This document shows, piece by piece, positions 6,742-10,823 of a stretch of DNA of 10,823 nucleotides. Origin of the DNA: Candidatus Latescibacterota bacterium (GTDB lineage: Bacteria; JAAXHH01; JABIQT01). How positions within the stretch are numbered: the first letter of the stretch is position 1; each line of letters starts with the position of its first letter. Where the stretch lies: the NCBI GenBank assembly GCA_018667995.1, contig JABIQT010000534.1, positions 1 to 10,823 on the forward strand, read 5' to 3'. Below the pieces are notes generated by a model, which saw only the letters and a program-made list of their open reading frames with translations, searched no databases and had not been told where the DNA came from. The position numbers and the translations under genes were made by a program.

Positions 6742-8760
6742 GTGGCCGTTCCTGAGGAGCGAATCCACGACGAGGACGACGAGCAACCGGCAGAAGAAGC
6801 TCTGTTCGGTGCGCCCGACGATCCCTACGAGCCTGGCTTCAACATGAAGACCATCTGGGCCTGCCTTTTCGTGGGGTTCGTCATGTTGCCGGGTTCTATC
6901 TATCTCAGCCTGGTTACCGGTGGCCAAACTGGCGCTGCAGATTGGGTAACCGTTATCCTGTTTCTGGAAATCGCCAAGCGATCTCTCGTGAAACTGACCC
7001 GGCAGGAGATTATAATCCTGTACTGGGCAGCGGCAGGGCTTGCGGCGGCCGGTAATGCCATGAATACCGGGGTTACAGGTGGTCCGTTCGCGCATCTTAT
7101 CTGGGAACAGTATTTTATACAGGCCCCTGAGTCCACAGGCCTCGCGCAGTTTATTCCTACCTGGGTTGTCCCCCAACCTGGATCAGCATCTCTGGCGGCC
7201 CGATCGTTCTTCCACATTGAATGGCTTGTCCCGATCGCGGTGTTGACGGCGGTCACGCTGCTCTTCACGATAAATTCCCTGTCGATGGGTTATTTCCTGT
7301 TCCGTGTCACCAGTGACGTAGAACGTCTTCCGTTCCCGCTCGCCTCGGTCCAGGCCGGTGGTGCGACAGCCCTCGCGGAGACCTCTTCGAAGTCGGAAGG
7401 CTGGAGATGGCGGGCGTTTAGTATAGGTACGGTAATCGGTGTATCCTGGGGGTTGATCTATGTCGTTATTCCAATCCTCTCCAGTACGTTCCTGGTTACC
7501 CCGATCAACATTCTGCCTATTCCGTTTATAGATTTCACGGTCAGCTTCAAGAGTGTCCTTCCCGCTACCATGATAGGTATAGGTACGGATCTTGGGCTTC
7601 TTATCGTCGGATTTGTTTTACCATTCTGGGTTGTTGTTGGTTCGTTCGTTTCCTCAGCGGCAAGTGCCATCATCGCCAATCCGTTGTTGTATAACGCAGG
7701 GATTTTGAAGACGTGGGAACCCGGCATGTCCATGATTCCTACTCAGATTGCCAATAGCATCGATTTCTGGCTTAGCTTTACCATAGGCTCTTCACTGGTT
7801 ATCGGGATCGTTGGAATGGCGGGAACGGTCAAGGCTCTTATACAGAATTCTCGGCAGAAAAAGGAGAATGAGGAAGGCCAATCGTCCCTATTCGATCCTC
7901 CCAAGGGGCGAGGGGATATTTCTCTCAAGACCGTTCTCGTGATCTGGTTTCTCAGCACTACCGGATTTGTAGCAATGATCTATTATCTTATTCCAGATTT
8001 CCCCGTTTGGATTACCGCAATATTCGGCTACCTGTGGTCCCCCATATTCTCGTATATAGGTGCGCGAATGGTAGCCATCACGGGTTCTCCCTATGGCTCA
8101 TCTTTTCCGTATGTGAAAGAGGCGTCTTTCTATCTATCAGGCTACAAAGGGGCAGCAGTGTGGTTTGCTCCGATTCCAATATTTGAACACGGTCCGGTGG
8201 CTTCTACGTTCAAACAACTCGAATTAACGAAGACATCCTTTGGCAGTCTGATCAAGCTCAACCTAGTGACTATGGTCATGATGTTCGTCTGTAGTTTCCT
8301 TTTCTATTCTCTCATTTGGAAGCTCAATCCTATACCTTCTGCAGCCTATCCGTTTACACAGAAGATGTGGCCCCTGAATGCTACCATGCGAGCAATATGG
8401 GTTAAGACGACACTGCCGGGCGAATCCAATTTCCTCCTGGAAGTTATTAATCCGAGTTATATATTCGCAGGTCTGATTGGCACTGGTGGCATCTACGGCC
8501 TCGTTACACTGCTGGGTGCCTCTCCCCTGTTCTTCTACGGCTTTGTAGGTGGATTGGCGGCACCCATGTGGAATACCATGCCCACGTTCATCGGAGCAAT
8601 ACTGGGCCGTTATTACTTCACCAAGCGATTTGGTCAGGAGAAATGGAGAGCTTACGTTCCAATTGTTGCGGCCGGCTATGGTGCCGGCATCGGACTGATC
8701 GGAATGACAGCGATCGCCATCGCACTAATATCCAAGGCCATTTCTCAGATCGTATATTGA
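6742..8760 (+). CDS. Large multipass membrane protein, OPT-like / DUF6785-type putative transporter
   Basis: The protein has 672 residues starting at GTG with a perfect ribosome site. A very acidic cytoplasm-like tail of about 33 residues is followed by roughly 12-14 hydrophobic segments (about 36-58, 66-107, 160-187, 226-250, 272-318, 342-365, 395-445, 505-526, 570-622, 638-665). A polar charged loop lies at 366-392. Motif-like stretches include VERLPFPLASVQAGGA (193-208), the acidic-Gly turn GIGTDLGLL (279-287) and ASAIIANPLLYNAG (307-320). The layout and the LPFPLA segment recall the oligopeptide transporter (OPT) superfamily and the large DUF6785/DUF6784 membrane proteins of Planctomycetes and Poribacteria-like bacteria. 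This assignment is from memory of the families and has not been tested by a search. The substrate is unknown. It appears to be transcribed alone, with a promoter upstream and a hairpin after the stop. Confidence 0.82.
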   Translation: MAVPEERIHDEDDEQPAEEALFGAPDDPYEPGFNMKTIWACLFVGFVMLPGSIYLSLVTGGQTGAADWVTVILFLEIAKRSLVKLTRQEIIILYWAAAGLAAAGNAMNTGVTGGPFAHLIWEQYFIQAPESTGLAQFIPTWVVPQPGSASLAARSFFHIEWLVPIAVLTAVTLLFTINSLSMGYFLFRVTSDVERLPFPLASVQAGGATALAETSSKSEGWRWRAFSIGTVIGVSWGLIYVVIPILSSTFLVTPINILPIPFIDFTVSFKSVLPATMIGIGTDLGLLIVGFVLPFWVVVGSFVSSAASAIIANPLLYNAGILKTWEPGMSMIPTQIANSIDFWLSFTIGSSLVIGIVGMAGTVKALIQNSRQKKENEEGQSSLFDPPKGRGDISLKTVLVIWFLSTTGFVAMIYYLIPDFPVWITAIFGYLWSPIFSYIGARMVAITGSPYGSSFPYVKEASFYLSGYKGAAVWFAPIPIFEHGPVASTFKQLELTKTSFGSLIKLNLVTMVMMFVCSFLFYSLIWKLNPIPSAAYPFTQKMWPLNATMRAIWVKTTLPGESNFLLEVINPSYIFAGLIGTGGIYGLVTLLGASPLFFYGFVGGLAAPMWNTMPTFIGAILGRYYFTKRFGQEKWRAYVPIVAAGYGAGIGLIGMTAIAIALISKAISQIVY

Positions 8761-8781
8761 TGTAAAGAAATCACTTGTGAG

Positions 8782-8825
8782 CGCAAAGAGGGCAACTGAC
8801 TATATAGTCGGTTGCCCTCTTTGCG
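8782..8825 (+). terminator. 44-nt near-perfect palindrome, probable bidirectional terminator
   Basis: Outer arms CGCAAAGAGGGCAAC and GTTGCCCTCTTTGCG (15 bp) flank, through one T-G pair, the central palindrome GACTATATAGTC. The RNA could form about 20 bp around a 4-nt loop. It sits 21 nt after the transporter stop, which fits a terminator. The T-run is only three bases and lies within the stem foot, so termination strength is uncertain. Confidence 0.7.
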
Positions 8826-9044
8826 TTGGGGGCCAGTTGATAGTACAAAGGGCAATAATGGGTGTATTGAAAAGTATCACCGCTTTAAGATAGTTAATTT
8901 CAACACTTTATGATTTCGTGCTAAATATGTGTATGTTTTAAAATACGAATAGCTGGGCCACGGTCAGAAATCGAGGCCATTCTTGCTGTAGAAATGGACT
9001 GTAAGTTGTTGGTGGTTAACAATTAAGATTTAGCAGGGGTTTTG

Positions 9045-9062
9045 TTGGCATGGATTCTGCAT
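9045..9062 (+). promoter_or_regulatory. Second sigma-54 (RpoN) type -24/-12 promoter
   Basis: TTGGCATGGATTCTGCAT keeps the invariant GG (9047-9048) and GC (9059-9060) exactly 10 bp apart. It differs from YTGGCACG-N4-TTGCW at two bases. It shares 14 of 18 positions with the promoter at 3635-3652. The predicted start near 9072 gives a leader of about 84 nt to the ATG at 9156, almost the same as for the 61-codon gene. Confidence 0.6.
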
Positions 9063-9155
9063 TTGGTTAGTGGCGAGCCATGAAGGTTTAGGCTCATTCC
9101 TCAGCATTCAAATCGCACCGCAGTAGAAACCATACCGTTTTAAGGAGGCAGCACC

Positions 9156-10085
9156 ATGGGACCCCTGTTCCGAAAGTTCGTCCTGGCACTGACGGCCGTA
9201 TCCTGCACCACCGGTTTGTCAGCCCAGTCGGAGATCTCAGATGAGATATTCTCGGACAACAAACAGCCCGTCATACTCGAACTGAAGAATATCGAGCGCA
9301 TGCAGTACACGGTTTACGTGGATGCCCGGCCGGCTACTACGGTCGAGGGATATAAATTGAACCCCAATAAAGCCTGGTCACGAACCGACGAAAGGGTGGA
9401 ATCCCGCACGGTGATATTAGACAATCTTGATCCGGGACTGCATACGGTAATCATAGACGCCAAGCAGGAACCACATCCAAGGAAAGCCCAGCGTCGCGAG
9501 GAGTTCCTATTCGAATATGAGCCCCTGATTTTCACTATTAACGCCGATCCCTCGGCCATGACGACCCACACGATCGATGTTCATTCGGGCCTTCAGAGCA
9601 AAGTGGTTGCAAACAACGCGTTCGTGTTTACCAAGGGGCTCGATAAGGATTGGCAGTCGGTGGTCGAAAGAATTGCTGGCTCTAAGCTCGAAGTACGCGT
9701 ACGTCAGTATCGAGAAAAAGATAAGATCGGTCGGGTCAAACGCCGATTGGATAGCAAAGGGATGTGGGACAGAGCGAAGAAATACATAAACTACGTAGAT
9801 ATCAACGTCTTCATGGATGGCAGATTGGTACTTGATGTGGACCAGGTGGCGTATTCGGGACGGGTAGAGTACAGGTACTGGGATTACCTGGAGGGAAAAT
9901 GGTGGAACAATCATTTCCTGAACAATACAATAAAGGATGAGCAGAGAATCTATCAGTTCGTCAGGGCGTTACCTTTGAGCAACACCCATGAATTGAGGAT
10001 TACCGGCTATGATGAAGAGATTTCCTATTCGGTAATTCGTACCGGGAGCCTGCCGCAGATTGTATCCGCAGGGGATGCCGATTGA
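9156..10085 (+). CDS. Secreted protein of unknown function with two PEGA-like beta halves
   Basis: The protein has 309 residues, with AAGGAGG 7 nt before the ATG. The N-terminus (RKFVLALTAVSCTTGLSA) is a signal peptide with probable cleavage after Ala23. A lipoprotein cleavage at Cys17 is less likely because the lipobox is poor. Residues 50-102 read YTVYVDARPA followed later by VILDNLDPGLHTVIIDA. Residues 212-285 read NYVDINVFMDGRL followed later by FVRALPLSNTHELRITGYD. Both halves thus have a short strand with a D-(A/G)-R turn and then a 'leucine/proline, H, alternating hydrophobics' strand, as in PEGA-type carbohydrate or peptidoglycan-associated domains. A basic stretch (185-210) links the halves. 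No catalytic motif or membrane segment other than the signal was seen, so it is likely periplasmic or envelope-bound. The family was not recognised. The sigma-54-type promoter upstream suggests conditional expression. Confidence 0.85.
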   Translation: MGPLFRKFVLALTAVSCTTGLSAQSEISDEIFSDNKQPVILELKNIERMQYTVYVDARPATTVEGYKLNPNKAWSRTDERVESRTVILDNLDPGLHTVIIDAKQEPHPRKAQRREEFLFEYEPLIFTINADPSAMTTHTIDVHSGLQSKVVANNAFVFTKGLDKDWQSVVERIAGSKLEVRVRQYREKDKIGRVKRRLDSKGMWDRAKKYINYVDINVFMDGRLVLDVDQVAYSGRVEYRYWDYLEGKWWNNHFLNNTIKDEQRIYQFVRALPLSNTHELRITGYDEEISYSVIRTGSLPQIVSAGDAD

Positions 10086-10105
10086 GGAAGTAGTCAGTTC
10101 ACCAC

Positions 10106-10138
10106 AAGGCCCCGGTGTGCTAGCGCTCCGGGGCCTTT
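10106..10138. terminator. GC-rich hairpin between convergent genes, probable bidirectional terminator
   Basis: AAGGCCCCGG (10106-10115) pairs perfectly with CCGGGGCCTT (10128-10137). The 12-nt interior can pair further (GTGC with GCGC). It lies 20 nt after the secreted-protein stop and 38 nt beyond the end of the permease on the other strand. The A-rich foot and TTT tail suit termination from both sides, although the T-run is short. Confidence 0.8.
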
Positions 10139-10175
10139 CCTGTTTCAGGAGTACTGTGGACTGTAACGCAGATAG

Positions 10176-10823
10176 TCAATCGTCTGGGGGGGATGTTGCA
10201 TGGGATAACGCAATGAATCGTTTATAGTAGGAGTATATTAGAAAGGTAATCGGAAGCGCGATTATCAGTCCCAACATCCCGAGCAGTTTTCCCCAGATCG
10301 ATAGTGACAACAGAATCACAGCTGGATTGAAGCCTGTTACCTGTCCCATTATCCTGGGCACGAGCAGACCGTCCTGAATCAACTGCACAACCGCGAAGAT
10401 GGCGAGTACAAGTATTATCATTCCCCATGGACTCGAACCGGTCTCCAGCGATGACATCAGGGCGAAAGCCACAGCCGGTACGATTCCAATGACCTGAAGA
10501 TAGGGTACCATATTCAGCAACCCAACAAAGAGCCCGAGCAGCACTCCCATGGGTAGATCTATCGCCCAGAAGCCGATTGCGAATAGGATCCCAACTATGA
10601 AGGCGATGAGAGCCTGTGCCCGGAAGTAATTCTGCATCGCGGTTGTGAAATCGCTCAACACCGCAAGGACAGTCTCCCTATAGTCAGGTGGGATGAGGTC
10701 CTTCCAACCTTCCGACACTTCATCAAAATCCAGAAGAATGAAGATCAGGTACATCAGCACGATAATCAGACCGAAAAGCCCGATAACAAAACTGATAGTG
10801 CCCGAAAAAACACCCCATACACC
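10176..10823 (-). CDS. AI-2E / PerM family transporter, C-terminal part, cut by window edge
   Basis: The frame is open from the right edge to the TGA at 10176, giving the last 215 residues. It continues upstream of GTG 10760 without a stop, so the true start is outside the window. The visible part has the family's C-terminal pattern. One hydrophobic stretch contains FRAQALIAFIVGILFAIGFW. It is followed by LLGLFVGLLNMVPYLQVIGIVPAV, then VVQLIQDGLLVPRIMG, and a final pair of segments ending LLGMLGLIIALPITFLIY. The PxIMG and GMLGLIxALP segments are hallmarks of PF01594 proteins. Members export autoinducer-2 or act as sodium/proton antiporters or general permeases, so the substrate is open. It converges on the secreted-protein gene with 90 nt between them. 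Confidence 0.92.
   Translation of the reverse strand, partial: GVWGVFSGTISFVIGLFGLIIVLMYLIFILLDFDEVSEGWKDLIPPDYRETVLAVLSDFTTAMQNYFRAQALIAFIVGILFAIGFWAIDLPMGVLLGLFVGLLNMVPYLQVIGIVPAVAFALMSSLETGSSPWGMIILVLAIFAVVQLIQDGLLVPRIMGQVTGFNPAVILLSLSIWGKLLGMLGLIIALPITFLIYSYYKRFIALSHATSPPDD

Larger units (their letters stand above)
8761..9155. other. 395-nt intergenic region with terminator-like palindrome and sigma-54 promoter
   Basis: After the transporter stop there is a 44-nt near-palindrome (8782-8825), then an AT-rich stretch (about 8880-8950), a sigma-54-type promoter (9045-9062) and the leader of the secreted-protein gene. Within the leader a GAGCC/GGCTC hairpin (9075-9095) could form close to the predicted transcript start. 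No open frame of note was found. Confidence 0.6.

Noticed and set aside
6664-7268. Minus-strand frames of 170 and 122 codons overlapping the transporter start.
   Set aside because: They are antisense shadows of a clear membrane-protein gene, with no ribosome site and no recognisable domain.

Overview
The window looks like chromosomal DNA from an uncultured, environmental Gram-negative-type bacterium of intermediate GC. The gene mix is a Gfo/Idh/MocA oxidoreductase, a phytanoyl-CoA-dioxygenase-like enzyme, an alpha/alpha-toroid protein of the polysaccharide-lyase type and a large OPT-like (DUF6785-type) membrane protein. This resembles the accessory metabolism of Latescibacterota/Poribacteria-like or Planctomycete-like lineages. 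That placement is an inference from gene families; no marker gene here settles it.

Layout. Positions 1-1663 (minus strand) hold a two-gene operon: a Gfo/Idh/MocA dehydrogenase, then a toroid-fold protein cut by the left edge, suggesting carbohydrate breakdown or modification. Positions 1664-2288 are mostly untranslated, with one doubtful minus-strand ORF and a palindrome just before a PhyH-family dioxygenase (2289-3077, plus). Positions 3078-3742 lack a convincing gene but carry a nested inverted repeat, an AT-rich stretch and a strong sigma-54-type -24/-12 promoter. That promoter drives a 61-codon gene (3743-3928) closed by a very good intrinsic terminator. A sigma-70-like promoter follows at once and would give a leader of about 370 nt ahead of recD2 (4449-6626). 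A TTGACA-type promoter and a perfect GGAGGTGA ribosome site precede the 672-aa multipass transporter (6742-8760), which ends at a 44-nt near-palindrome. A second sigma-54-type promoter (9045-9062) precedes a secreted 309-aa protein with two PEGA-like halves (9156-10085). This gene converges on an AI-2E/PerM family permease (minus, cut by the right edge), with a GC-rich hairpin between them.

How the parts relate. The left end is carbohydrate and small-molecule oxidation, the centre is DNA repair, and the right end is membrane and envelope. The least expected signal is the pair of matching sigma-54-type promoters, each with an AT-rich upstream stretch, shared short elements and a leader of about 80-90 nt. 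They suggest that the unknown 61-aa protein and the unknown exported 309-aa protein belong to one enhancer-activated regulon. No mobile element, CRISPR array, tRNA or rRNA gene was recognised.
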